Shown here: one piece after another, positions 35,498 through 47,200 of the stretch | How the letters are laid out: each line of letters starts with the position of its first letter | How positions within the stretch are numbered: position 1 is the stretch's first letter | NCBI GenBank assembly: GCA_001792895.1 | Contig: MARA01000003.1 | Span: 1,922,001-1,986,000, forward strand | DNA: 64,000 nucleotides | DNA from: Lentinus brumalis | Lineage: Eukaryota; Basidiomycota; Agaricomycetes; Polyporales; Polyporaceae | Direction of reading: 5' to 3' | Program-made: the position numbers and the translations under genes | Notes under the pieces: model-generated | Database searches by the model: none | What the model was told of the DNA's origin: nothing | Seen by the model: the letters and a program-made list of their open reading frames with translations, nothing else

Positions 35498-38400
35498 ATG
35501 TCCGAGCAGAACGCTGAGAACTCCGATGTCGCCACCACTCCTATCCATGTCGACAGACATAAACACAGCGACCCGAACCGCAATCCCGAAGTCAAGGTCA
35601 AGGTCGTGGCATCCAAAAACCGAAAGAACCAGATGATCGACTGCCCCGAAACCACCGTGCTCATGCGCCTGAGCCAGTTCCACAAAGAAGAACTCTTCGA
35701 TCTCGCCGCCGACTTTGACAAGGTCCACGGCGTCGACACCGACAACACGCACGACCCCCACAGTACAGGACACACCGTCGACGACAACCACAACGCCGAC
35801 AATACGGGCCACACGGGCCACGATGTCGACCACGTCGGCCAGGGCGTCGACAACACCGGCGAGGGCAACACCGGCAAGCACGACTTGAAACCAGAAGAAT
35901 CATATGTCAAGAAAATGTGGTGGGCGTTCCATGAGGCAGTCGGTTCGATGCCAAAAGACGTCAATGTGAAGGAGGCAAAGTGGGGCAAAATCTCCGAGAA
36001 GGCTTTGTCGGACGCATGGGTACGTGGTTATGCTGTTGGTCTCAATGATGTCGAGAGCCTTACTGGTAGACAACAGGAGGCGGTCGATGCCAAACACCGG
36101 CTGGTCACTGACCACGTCCTCCATATCTCCGATTCATGCCACGAGGAAACCGATAGCACGCTGTCCAAGGTCGATGGTTCGTTCATCCACCTGTTAGATG
36201 CGGACAACGTCAAGAAGCGCTATCCCAACTGGGCCGACGTCCACTTCCTCGTCGAGTTCAAAGCTGGGGGAACCAAGAACGACCCATTCGACGACTCCCC
36301 TCTCAATGGCCCCGACGCGTTAGCGAAGACCCGGATCGCCGTTCGTGGACAGCTCATGTCGTATGCTGAACGTGTGTTCGCTTACCAACACCGGTGCACG
36401 GTCTTCATTCTGCTCGTCAACTCGGACATATTCCGCGTCATGCGCTGGGACCGCTCCGGCGTGGTGGTCACGGAGGCCATCAACTACTGCCGCACTCCTC
36501 ATGGTGCAAGGGCCCTTCTCTCAGTGCTGCACGCCTTCTCGAAGCTCAGCCGTGCTCAGCTGGGTCTCGACACGAGCGCTGTCCGTCTAGTGAAGGATTC
36601 GTGCGGCTGGCAGCGCATGGATTTACTCGCCATCGACGACAAGCGCGATCTGAAGTCGGCTGAAGGCATAATCAACGGTCGCATCCACAATGTCTTCAAG
36701 AAGCCGGGAATCACCTACGGATCGCTGTCCCATGACCGCCGTGCACGCCTGCATGACGACCCTACCTGCATCTGCTCCGGCCACAAGAAGACACCGCCCG
36801 TGATTCCTGTCTTGTCGCACATCCGCGAGATGTTCCGCGAGTCGCTCGTAAAGGGCTGGCCTCGATATCGCCTTCTCGTCGATGGCCAAGAGTACCTCGT
36901 TGCGAAGCACATCTTCCTCGGTTTCGGCATGGTCGGGCGGGGCACTCGTGGTTATGTCGCTCTGGAGTGGAAGACTCAGCGGTTCGTCTTCTTGAAGGAC
37001 TGCTGGCGGCCAAACTACACGGGGCTTGAGAAGGAGGCCGACATCCTCGCCAAGCTCAATGCAAACGGCGTCGAGAACATTCCAACCATCGTCCGATACG
37101 GTGACGTCTTGCATACAGAGCCCGGGTTTGACGAGCAGATTACGGGAGCCTCCCAATATCGTCGCGGGGGCCCGAAGAAAGTCGACACCACACTCCCACC
37201 ATATGAAGCCACTGTTCCGCCGCTATCAAAGATCCAGGAGAAGCTCACGATGTTCGTGAAGGACGCAGAGTACCACCCGCCCGAGAAGCCTAACATGAGG
37301 CCGACAGTATCAGATCCAGGTCAAGTGCCGGAATCCCTGGGTGATGGTCCGCCCAAGGCAGGCCCGACAGACCCGGCTGGGAAGTCGGCGACCAAGCTCA
37401 ATGCTTGGGTTCCCTCGAACGTTACTGCACCTCCGCCACCCACCACAGGGGCCCGCGGTGTCAAGCGATCGTATGAGATCTTCTTAGACAAGCCCAAGAT
37501 GGGAGACGGTCTGCGGCACATGATCCACACCCGACTGGTTGTTCAGGAGATCTGCCTTCCTCTGACCGCTTTCACAAGCAGTCGACAGTATGTGCGCATC
37601 CTCTATGAATGTATATGCGGTGAGCGATTTGCGATATGCTTTCTGTGATTGTGTGCTGATACTTAGTTCCTCCAGCGCACGCAGCGGCCTACGCGAAATG
37701 CGGGTATATACACCGAGACATCAGCGCCGGTAACCTGTTGATCTACCCGGAGATCGTATGCTTATCGGACGGTCGGTATGGCATCTACTGGAGAGGCTTG
37801 CTCGCGGATTGGGAGCTTGCAAAGCACTTTAGCACCAAGGGGGCCAGGCAGCCTCAACGCACAGTATGTTTCTCTACCCCATCCATATCCCTGTTCTCAC
37901 ATATTGCAATTTGCTCAAGGGCACCTGGCATTTTATGTCGGCATATCTCCTCCTTAACCCCACCATGCCGACGACCATTGCCGACGATCTTGAGTCGTTC
38001 TTGCATGTCCTGATCTACGGAGGCATTCGGCGCGTCAACAGCAGCTTGAAGTCCATCAAGGACGTCCAAGAGTTCTTGAACGCTTACTTCGCAGGTTGCG
38101 CGTACGATTACGAGCACCAACAGGCTGCATGCCCCAGCGCCAAGCAAGAGTCCATCATTGACGGGCAGACCCTCAAGGGCACTACCCGACGTATTGTGTT
38201 CTCCACTCCCGATGGCACGATCACGCAGGAGCACCCCCTGAACAAGCTCATCTCGAAGCTTCTCGCCATCTTTCATTCTCGCTACCACATTGCCAGTTGG
38301 GAGGCCGCCCCGAAGCAGTCGGGTGCGGAGCCGCCGCAGCCCGACACGGCCCTTTCGACCATGTGGGAGGCAGTGAAAGCTCGACCAGAGGACATGCTCG

Positions 38401-39362
38401 AGGCGGAGTCGCCGAACCTCGAGACGGCAGAGGCACCTGACCAGATGGCGCCCCCTACCCCGCAGCAATACGACAATGTGGCAGCGCTGAAGTCCCATAA
38501 TGCGATCGCACGCATTTTTTACACGTACAGCTGCTCACAGGCTATTAAGTGGCCGGACGCGGACGTCGTTCCCGATCGGCTGGTTCCTGAGTCTCGCACC
38601 AAGAAGGCTCCTCGGAGGAGTCAAGCATCAGCCGCTGTGGGTGCGCCCAAGCACGGGGTTGATCCCCATCCTCTAGTCGATGACCCGGAGGACATTCTGA
38701 TGCCTGACGCGGAGGAGAACGACGAGCTCGAGGAAATCGATTCGGCGCATGACGTGCCCGACGACGCCCACTCGGACCACGAGGCAGAGGACTTCCCCGC
38801 ACCGGAACCGGAGGCGGAGGCGGAGGCGGAGCAGATGGACCCCGACGAGCCTGTTGAAAGGCCCGCCAAGCGGCTTCGTCGGGACCCGGTTGTGCAGGCA
38901 TGCGATACGGACGAACCTGCGTTTGCGGACCTTCCAATGCGGAGAGTCACCCGTAGTCGCAGCGCTGCCAACATCGCTGCCGCTGCTCTTGCTCTTGTGG
39001 CCGCTGTTCCTGCTGCCGCTGTTCCTGCTGCCGCTGTTCCTGCTGCCGCTGTTCCTGCTGCCGTTGCCGCTGCTCCTGCTCCTACGGCAGCCGCTGCTCC
39101 AATCAGACCGGCTGCCACGGCCGTCCAGGACTCTATGCGGCTCACTCGCAGCAAGACCGGCAAGCTGCCAGTGCCGAAAACCAGCTCGACCGTTGCGCCA
39201 GCCGGCGCATCGGGCGCCCCTGCACCGAAACGGGGCGGCAGGACTCGTTCTACTGTTGCGGACAAGACACAGACTGCGAACAAGCCTGCGACACGGCGAC
39301 GTGCCGCGGCGAGCCAGGCCACGCCAAAGAAGAACGGAGGTCGACGAACTCGCCGTTCATAG
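35498..39362 (+). CDS. FunK1-type fungal protein kinase, intact copy
   Basis: FunK1 kinases are a fungal-specific family expanded in mushrooms; their substrates are mostly unknown. Three exons fit in frame: 35498-37619, 37667-37863 and 37920-39362, giving 1,253 residues. The N-terminus (MSEQNAENSDVATTPIHVDR) has a His/Asp/Gly-rich run (TGHTGHDVDHVGQGVDNTGE). The core has the lysine in RFVFLKDCWRPNY, the glutamate in GLEKEADILAKLN, the catalytic loop YIHRDISAGNLLI and LLADWELAKHF in place of DFG, then RTGTWHFMSAYLL and LESFLHVLIYG, all usual for FunK1. The C-terminal ~350 residues are disordered: acidic (DPEDILMPDAEENDELEEID), a possible nuclear signal (ERPAKRLRRDP), an Ala/Val/Pro tandem repeat and a basic end (TPKKNGGRRTRRS). 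No frameshift is present. Confidence 0.9.
39001..39060 (+). repeat. Four perfect 15-base tandem repeats inside the FunK1 gene
   Basis: The unit CCGCTGTTCCTGCTG is repeated four times without change and encodes PAAAV units. The duplicate kinase at 10403-14155 lacks this array (it goes from AALAP to TAAAPSTRPA), so the array expanded here, or contracted there, after the duplication. Confidence 0.95.
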
Positions 39363-40217
39363 CAAGACTGTGTCTGAGTCGGAACGCCAGCACTAGTCCG
39401 TTTGATGCCGTCGCGGTCAGTGTTCTCGACTGCTCTGTCTTTGTTGCATTGTCGCCTTCTTATAATTATGCTCTACGTATAACACTTTCATGTAATTCCT
39501 GCTGTGTATTCTATCCGTCTTTGCGCTGTGATTATGTGCCAGCCTGTCCGATGAGCAGGGTGACCGGGACGCCGCCGACCGGGATGACGAACTGGCGGGT
39601 AGTCTCAAAGACAGTCATTTCATGCCTCGACGGGACGTCAAAACACAACACTAGTCCGGACACGTCGATGGTTTCGGAAGCAAAGTTCTCGTGAGACTGT
39701 ACGACAGTTTCTCCCTCTAACCTTTCTTCCATCGACGAGCATCCATTCTCGATTGCTCGAGTACTTGCTCTACGCCCTAAGAGTCGCCGCGCATGCATTG
39801 GGCTTCATGTCGCGGAACCGCCTATCGCCCCAAGACCCACCCGGCGGACTTCCATCGTGAGGAAGAATGCGGCCGCGAGATACTCGGTGCGACGTAGAAA
39901 ACCTAGAACGCGGCTTCTGCCTGGGGAGACTTCACCACGCAGTACTCAAGAGGAGCCCACAGGCTGGGCATGATATTCTTTCGAACAGACGATGGCAAAG
40001 TGCCGTAAGCGAGTATCCCCACTCGCCTGTTCACTAGCTTGGCGCTGGGCCAAAGGCAATTCGAGCGAAGTTTCGTAGGCCGACGGGGCCCAGAAGGCCC
40101 AGATGGAGATGATTGGCTTGGAATAGCGCTACATTTGCTCGCAGTCAGTTACGTGGTATATGATACAGTACAACATTGAAAGGAATGCTAAGGAGATCAC
40201 GCTCGTCCCGTATCTCT
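39363..40217. other. Intergenic region between FunK1 and YVH1 3' ends
   Basis: About 850 bases. The first ~280 resemble the flank at 10140-10402; the remainder (39641-40217) shows no gene, repeat or RNA signature that I can identify. Confidence 0.5.
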
Positions 40218-42222
40218 TACACGACCTCGTCAACCTTGGATCGGTGGATGCAAAAGCCCTTCATGAAATTGATGTCAGACTTGAACACTTCTGACATACA
40301 AAGGCGTGCTCACCGGTACGACCCACTCCTTGCAGCTGCAGCATACGCCAGCCCAGTCGTAGTTACCCAGCTTCGCGCCGCATTTCTTGTTTGGACACAT
40401 GATCTTGCCTGCCATATGGCCCTGTTCCAGGAAAGGCTCCATCCACTTCAACTGTCATACGCCCGATGTCAGCGACAGAACTCCGCGCATCACAGCTCGC
40501 ACGCCATGCGGTTGACTTACTGGTTCCACAAAATACCCGGAGCACTTGGGGTTGGCGAGGATGGGTGCACTGACAGGTGCGAAGTAGCTAGAGCTCTTCG
40601 CTGCTGTTGAGGCAGGGCCAGGGCTCTGTGGCGCCGAGCGGCCGGGAGACGGCGCTGCCGAACCGGAAGCCAAAGGAGTCATCGACAAGGCAGCCGGCGA
40701 GCGCAGAGCCGCAAGCTTTGGATGCGCCGCCAGCTGTGCCGCGAGGTCATTGGGGTGCACGAACGAGCTCGAGACTGACAATGGTGGGCGCTGAGAAGGA
40801 AGAGGGGGGACCTTGTCTGCGCTTTCGGCAGCGGCTTCGGCCATCGAAATGTCCTTCGTCGAATTAGCCGTTCCGTCCGTGGGACCTGAGCTCGCTGGAG
40901 ACTGTATCGGCGCTGGAGATGTAGCTATAGTACCCCCAGGTCCGCCCTCGTCCTCAGATTTGGGTGGCTCCTCGTCTGACTCGTCCTCGTCGATGGCGGA
41001 CTCGGATAGTGAATCCGAGGCCGACTGTCCAATCTTTGCAGATGCGCTGTCAAGTTGGAGGAGCGCGCTCTGGAGGGGCCGGCCCTCGGTAATGGATCCA
41101 AGTCGCGAACGCGGAAGAGCATCATGTACGGAAGGCCGTCTCGAGATGCCCGACGGGGAGAGGGGAGAACCACCTATGGCCGAGAGTGCTGGCTTCACCC
41201 CTGTACCGGAGGCTCGACGTGGTGCAACTGCGCCAGACGCCAGGGGACTGAGCGGCATAGGCTCGTTCATGGACGGTCGCCGAGAATTAGCAGCAGACAG
41301 GACCGCTGGAGTTGGTGGGCCCAGTTGACCGTGATCGAGCATATGCTCGCGTGCGGCCAATTCTTGTCTAATCCGTGCGTCAGTAGTGTCGTCTCGGACT
41401 TACCTCGTGCTCACTGACCTGCACATCTTGCAGCGTATTCTGCGACGTGGTAGGGGCGCAGGGGAATCTGTAGGGCTTCTGGGGAACTTCGCGAACATCG
41501 CTGTCTCGATGTCTCCGTCGCCGTCTGGACAGCGTGATCAATTAACCACCAGCTATCATCGACTGGAACGGGACTCACTCATGACTTCGTTTACTGTTCT
41601 CTCAAGATAGAACATGCGGGTCTCCTTGTCACGCTTCGAGACTTTGAACGAGGCTGCGTAGAAGATGTCCAGCTGGTGCATGAAGCCCTCATTCGGTCTG
41701 CGAAGTCCGATTAGTTGGTATACGCTGATGAAAGGGTGGGACATACTGTACGTCTGGACGCGCCTTCCGAATCACTTCGAGCGCGGCGTCCGCATCAAGG
41801 CCTTGAGTTACCATGAGGTACGCAGCTACGATGGCGACACTACGGCCTAGGTGCGGGCTGAATATTTTGAATGACGCATATAGCCAGGTTCACTCACTCA
41901 TGCCCGCTTGACAATGCACTAAAACTCCATATCCCTTGTCCAGCTCAGACTGTATGAACGTGATGGATGGTACGAAGTGTTGTAGGATATCAGCGGTCTC
42001 AGTGTCGTCGATATTGATCTGGTGCCGAATGAACGTCTGTCTTGCAACATGTCGGAAGCACGCTCGTCACTGACATCGATAAGGGCGTACCTCGTGGATT
42101 GAAACTCGTCCTCTCATCGCCGACAACACGCTGCGGATGTTGTGTGCCCGCAGGTTCTCCGTATCCAGTGCGCTCGGGAGGTCTCCCACCCACAAATTGG
42201 GTACGACTTCATTCATCGACAT
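40218..42222 (-). CDS. YVH1: Dual-specificity phosphatase Yvh1 (with C-terminal zinc finger)
   Basis: Yvh1 helps release Mrt4 from pre-60S ribosomes and acts in stress and growth control. The start at 42222 gives MSMNEVVPNLWVGDLPSALD. The phosphatase core has INIDDTETADIL, then VLVHCQAGM joined across an intron to SRSVAIVAAYLMV, which rebuilds the HCxxGxxR signature; PNEGFMHQLDIFY follows. A Ser/Pro-rich linker of about 250 residues (exon 41360-40455 region), much longer than in yeast, precedes the zinc-binding end: CPNKKCGAKLGNYDWAGVCC, CSCKEWVVP and GFCIHRSKVDEVV, stop 40220-40218. The zinc finger is the part needed for ribosome assembly in yeast. It is divergent from the coiled-coil gene, 212 bases away. 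Confidence 0.92.
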
Positions 42223-42434
42223 TGCTGCGGTTGTAACGTCGAAAAAGGGGGCGTCGTCGTCGTGCGTGACGATGGTGGTGGGTGATAGGAAACGAATGAG
42301 AAAATCACCCAGGTTATGTCGGACTCGATGCAGTCAATAATGATGACTGCACTAACTGAGTCATTTCTTGCGCAGCTTCCTCTCAGCGCCTATACAACTT
42401 CGCCTCGACCGCCACCTTTGCCACCAACAACTCC

Positions 42435-43772
42435 ATGAACGGGCTGTCTGCCCACCAGAACCCGGTTGGAGTACCCCTCACGGTGACTATATGCGCGTAT
42501 GACTTGATCTGCATCAGTGCTGACGCTTCTCATGTCGACGACAGACTTATGGGAACCCCGGTGGAGCACCCCGCATATCCCCCGCGTTGCTGCGGGGCGC
42601 GAAGGAATTGACCACGATCTTCGAGAAGCGGACTGCCAAGCTCAAGGACGAATACGAAGAGAAGATACGCGTCTTGATAAAGGAACGCGACGCGGCGTTG
42701 GTCCAAGCATCCGAGGGCCGCTCCCAGGGCAGCGACATCGGACACGCCGCACAATTGGCAGCATTACGCGCCGAACACGACTCGGAACGCGTCCAATGGG
42801 AGAAAGAACGTTCTCAGTGGCAAGAGGAACGCGGAATATGGGAGCAGGAACGCGCAAGGGGGTCGGAGCAGCTGATGAAGTGGGCGACGGAGACGAATGC
42901 AATCGCGAAGGAGCGGGAAGCCCGCCAAGCTCTTGAGCGGCAGGTCGAAGTGCTGCGGAAGGAGAAGGAAGATTTGAAGGAGGCCATGAAATCCGTGCTC
43001 GGCGCAGCAGCGCAGGTCCAGGATGCGGAGGTGCAGCCGGTTGCTGGTGCATCGCTTGGAGAGATGCGTGCTAATGTGAGTTTTCACTTCCATCGCGTTC
43101 GTGCGCGGAGCACTCCGAGAGAGCGTGTTGCCATCATCAACGCGTACTGACTCGTTGGAAGCCCAGCAGAGTCATGGATTGGCCTTAGAAGCTACACCTC
43201 CTCTATCACCCGCACGCTCGATGACACTGCGGACTTTGGCTTCATCAGGCACGCTATCCACGCTCAAGTCGCCTTCGCAAGAGCCCGTCCCGATGCAGGT
43301 GCGTTCCACCTCACCGCCCCTCCTACCACTCCCATTTGATGATTTCCTCGTCAACCTCTCCCCTACTTTTGACCCTCCCTTCTTGGAACCGCTCCTTGGT
43401 CTGCAGCTTGATCCCCCGATACCGCCCCCCGCGCCGTCACCGGATCATCAGCAGATGCAGGCTTCGCCCTTCTCAGCCCCATCTTCGATCACAGCAGGCA
43501 ATTCCTCGTCTCGTTCACCTGGTGCTGTAGGTGTCACGTCTGAGTCACGGACGGCAGGGTCTACCTCCAAGTCACCCCGGTGGAAGCTCGTGATCAGGAT
43601 ACCGCCATCGAACGAACCGCCGCGAAAGCGGATCAAGCCTCCGTTGACGCCCCCTCCACCTGAGGAGTCCATGGAGGTTATACATTGGCCGCGCCCGCCT
43701 CCCTCTGACGGCGAGGGCGGGGATGGGGATGGAGGCGTGGGCGATCCCGCTGTGGTGTCTGAGACGTCTTGA
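42435..43772 (+). CDS. Coiled-coil protein of unknown function
   Basis: I do not recognise this gene. Three exons keep frame with GT-AG introns: 42435-42482, 42545-43075 and 43167-43772, giving 394 residues. After MNGLSAHQNPVGVPLT comes a long charged coiled coil (ELTTIFEKRTAKLKDEYEEK, ERSQWQEERGIWEQERARGS, REARQALERQVEVLRKEKED). The second half is Pro/Ser-rich and disordered, with a basic patch EPPRKRIKPPLTPPPPEES and an acidic Gly/Asp end. An additional 5' exon is possible, since sequence upstream of 42435 stays open back to the AG at about 42376. It could be a cytoskeletal or nuclear scaffold; no evidence decides. Confidence 0.75.
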
Positions 43773-44256
43773 GGGTGGTATCAGCCGTGCATTGTGTGTT
43801 TCCAGAGTATCAGGTACGTAAATGCGCCATCCTCGTCGCAATAGGATTGCTGATCAGCGGATTGCAGAGTCAGTATCGCTTTCGTTTTGCCGCTTTCCTG
43901 TTGTCTTCGCTGTGTCGTATATACCTGCTGTCTGCACTGCAACAGCTGTGTCATTGAGGAGAGCAACGCTCCCAATACCATGTGCAAGTAGTTCTTGTTG
44001 AAGAGAGACAAGTTCACCATCCTTGCCAAAGAGAGTCTCGGTTAGTCGCGCCAGCATGTGACCGCGTATGACTCTCGCGCATGGGCGCTTATTACGGCGC
44101 CAAATCATTTTCGATCGCGCTTAGTCCTAAGTAACTTAAACTCAGTAGTAGCAAGGCTTATATTATAATAAAGTTATATCTCCTCGTCCCTCGTCTTCCT
44201 ACCCTTTCTCTACTATCTTACGGCCAGCGATACCCTGCTGAGCTCAAGGCTGTAGG
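43773..44256. other. Intergenic region upstream of URB1
   Basis: 484 bases between two co-directional genes. The part from about 44110 to 44190 is AT-rich (TTATATTATAATAAAGTTAT) against a GC-rich background and followed by a pyrimidine-rich stretch, as expected for a fungal core promoter of URB1. No gene is seen. Confidence 0.5.
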
Positions 44257-47200
44257 ATGCCCGTTCGCGATGTGGCCCCTCCGCACAAGAAGCGCAAGGT
44301 CGAGCCATCCTCAAAGCACACCTACCAGTTCAAAACCGCGTCGGAGATCAGGCATGTCTTCAAAGCGCAGAGCGAGGGTGGGCTGGTGGAAGGTGAGCAT
44401 GCCTGTCTCTCAGTCCTTATACAAATGATCAATGTTTGGCAGGTCTGACTGCTCTCCGGAACCAACTCACGGTCAAGCCAAATGAGCCGCCTGTCCAGGC
44501 GAACGACGAACGTCTACTTCTCGCTAAGGCTTGGCTCGATGAAGATCTGGGGGCTCAGGAGCTGTTCTCGGTCTGGGAAACTGCGACCGCGGTATGTAGT
44601 ATACAGTCATATCTGCTGTCTAGTAACTCACGTAGCGAACAGAGACAAATGTCGTTGCTGACAGTCATCGTCGGCCTGTTGGCCGCCCTCGTGAACATCT
44701 TGTCTACCCACTATACCTACCATGCCTACGCCCAACCTATCCTGCGAGCGCTCCTGTCCCAGCAATGGTCCCAACTGCTCAACCAATACCTCGCGGGGCA
44801 GCACAGCGACCTCGTCCTAGCGACCTTGAAGCTCTTCAACAGCTTGACCAGCTATGGGGGTGGACGAGAGCGCAAAGCCGTCCTCGATGCCTTTGCATGG
44901 GAGATGAAGGTCCGTGTACCAGGGTTTACTGCTTCCCAGTCGCTTCTGACAACGCGGGACTAGTCTCTGCCGAAATTGCTGCATATGCGGAGAAAATCGA
45001 AAGGTGGAGAAGATGTCGATATGCTCGCTCGGCCGGGTGAGCACTTCTCTGCTCTTATTGTTGCCGTCGGTCCTGATTGAATCCCCAGACATCCGGACGC
45101 TGTATCTACTATTCGTCCTCTCCTTCGTCGACACCACTAGTGCATCATCGGTCAAAGTGGCCCTCTTGGAGCAGCACCGGGACGCGTTCACGTCCATCTT
45201 CAAGGGACTCTGGCAAGACCCGTATTCAGTCGTGAGACGCGTCCTCGAAGTGTGCTGGTCTGGGCTCTGGTCGGACCCGAAGCTGAAGCGTACACTGAAA
45301 ATCCAAGTGTTCAACGAGTCTACTCTGTCGCAGGTTCGAGCCGATGCTGTCAGAGGGTTTAGGTGAAGCTGACCTCTGCTCTTCGTCAGCTCTTGCGCCT
45401 GTACGAAAGAAACGTGCCCGAAGGTTCAGATCCGGAGACAGTGCCGGCTGATGTGGTCCATCACTTCCTGTTGGCACTGTGTAGTCGCCCTGGGGTTGGC
45501 TTGTGTTTCGCTGACCGGGGTTGGTACCCGCGCGAAACGGATGAAGAACAACGCAGTGCAGGAGACTCGGGTGACGGGCACACTGAACTCGACACCGCTC
45601 AGAAAGGGGGCAAAATCTACAACAAGATCCTCGCCAATGTCGTGAAAACGTTGAAGGTGAATGAGGACCCTCGTCAGCAGGAGCTCGCCCTCAAGGTTCT
45701 ATCCGCATGTCCTGAACTCGTCTCTGGGTACTGGGCTTCTGCCGGCCTCGCTCTGGAGCCTCGCTTGTCCTCGAAGTGGCTCGCGAACATCGCCTTCTTC
45801 GGCGCGGTGGTCTCGCTTCCTGTCCCTACCACGTCTTTCTTCCTTCCCGAGAGCGGAAGCACTAGCACGTCGCTCTACCGACCTTCGCCTCCCCCGCTTT
45901 CTACCATCGTCGACAACATCCTTCCTACTGCACATATCAAGATTCACTTGTCTCGCGGTTTGCAGTCATCGTCGCCCCTCGTGCAGCACGCATCAGCTCT
46001 CGCGCTCGCGAAGGGCCTGCTCAAGTACCAGCAGGTTGTCCAAGCATTTGAGCAGGTAGAGCGAGCACTGGAAGAGGATGAGGATGGGCTGTGGACGCGC
46101 CGTCACCGTGAGGTCGAGCGGGAGGTACGCAAGCGGGTTCCCGACTTCCAGGTCATCGTCGGCTTCTCTCAGCGTTACAACGACCCCGCCTCTGCGGAGC
46201 AAGGTCTGCCAAAGGAGAACCAGAAGCAGAGCGTCCCAATCCCTACCAGAACGGCTCTGCTTGCAGAGAGTGCGCATCGGTTACTCTGGTTGTACCACCA
46301 GCTGCTCCCTTCTGTGGTCGCAGAAGCACGTTTCGACGCGGGCAAGCTCCTCCATGCTATCGAAGACATGCTTGCGCAGGGCTCGTCTGCATCACCGACA
46401 GCGGGATTGGACACGTTGCGCCAGCTCCACGTACTCAGATTGCTCAGGGAGAGCGAACACTTCACTTGGTCCGGAAAGTCAGGTAATGCCCCACTAGGTC
46501 TTGATAGTATCCCGTTCGTTTACACTGCATTCCTTTGTAGGATCGAAGCATGGCAACTTCTACATTCTGCTGAAGGCATACATCGTCACCTCCGTTCCAG
46601 CGGTTCGGACTGCAATCGTTGCCCTGCTCCGGCACATCCTCGCACCCGGGGTCCTGTTCCAGCACGATCCCGACGAGATCACTCTATGGCTCGACTCCCT
46701 GCCTCTGACACATCGTTTACCGGACGCCAAGGCCCCGGACGGCACCCCTCTGACGGACGAAGGTGACAGCGTGATCACGTTCCTCGATGACTGTGTCCAG
46801 AGATGCGTTAAGACGCCGTACAAGTATGTCGAAGAGCTCCAGGCGCTGTACTCCACAAACACGATCGACGCAGACGTATCCGCGATAGGCACACGCCCCG
46901 AGGCATTCCCGAGCCCGTTGTTGGCGACGGTCATAGAACAACTGGGCGCAAAGCTGCGTGGACGACTGCTCACTCCATCAGATGCGCTGGCGTTGGTCAC
47001 GTTCGTGCGCAAGCTACTCGTGCTGCTGGTAGGCAAGACCAGTGATCTTGCCCTCACCTCCGCGTTGGTACAGAAGATTAGCAGTCTTTTGATAAATCCG
47101 GCCATGCTGTTCTCCGAACGTACCACCGTAGAGGCTGCCCTCACACGAGAGATGACTATTTTGAAGTCTTCTTTGCAGCAGCTGCAGAATCCCATCAATC

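Larger units (their letters stand above)
33709..39640 (+). repeat. Inverted duplicated block, parental arm
   Basis: This arm matches 10140-15915 in inverse orientation. It starts inside the last exon of RAD4 and runs through the decayed family copy B, the intact FunK1 kinase and about 280 bases of its 3' flank. Because RAD4 is complete here and only a fragment is present in the other arm, this is the source copy. Similarity is high up to about 39440 and weaker from there to 39640. Confidence 0.93.
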
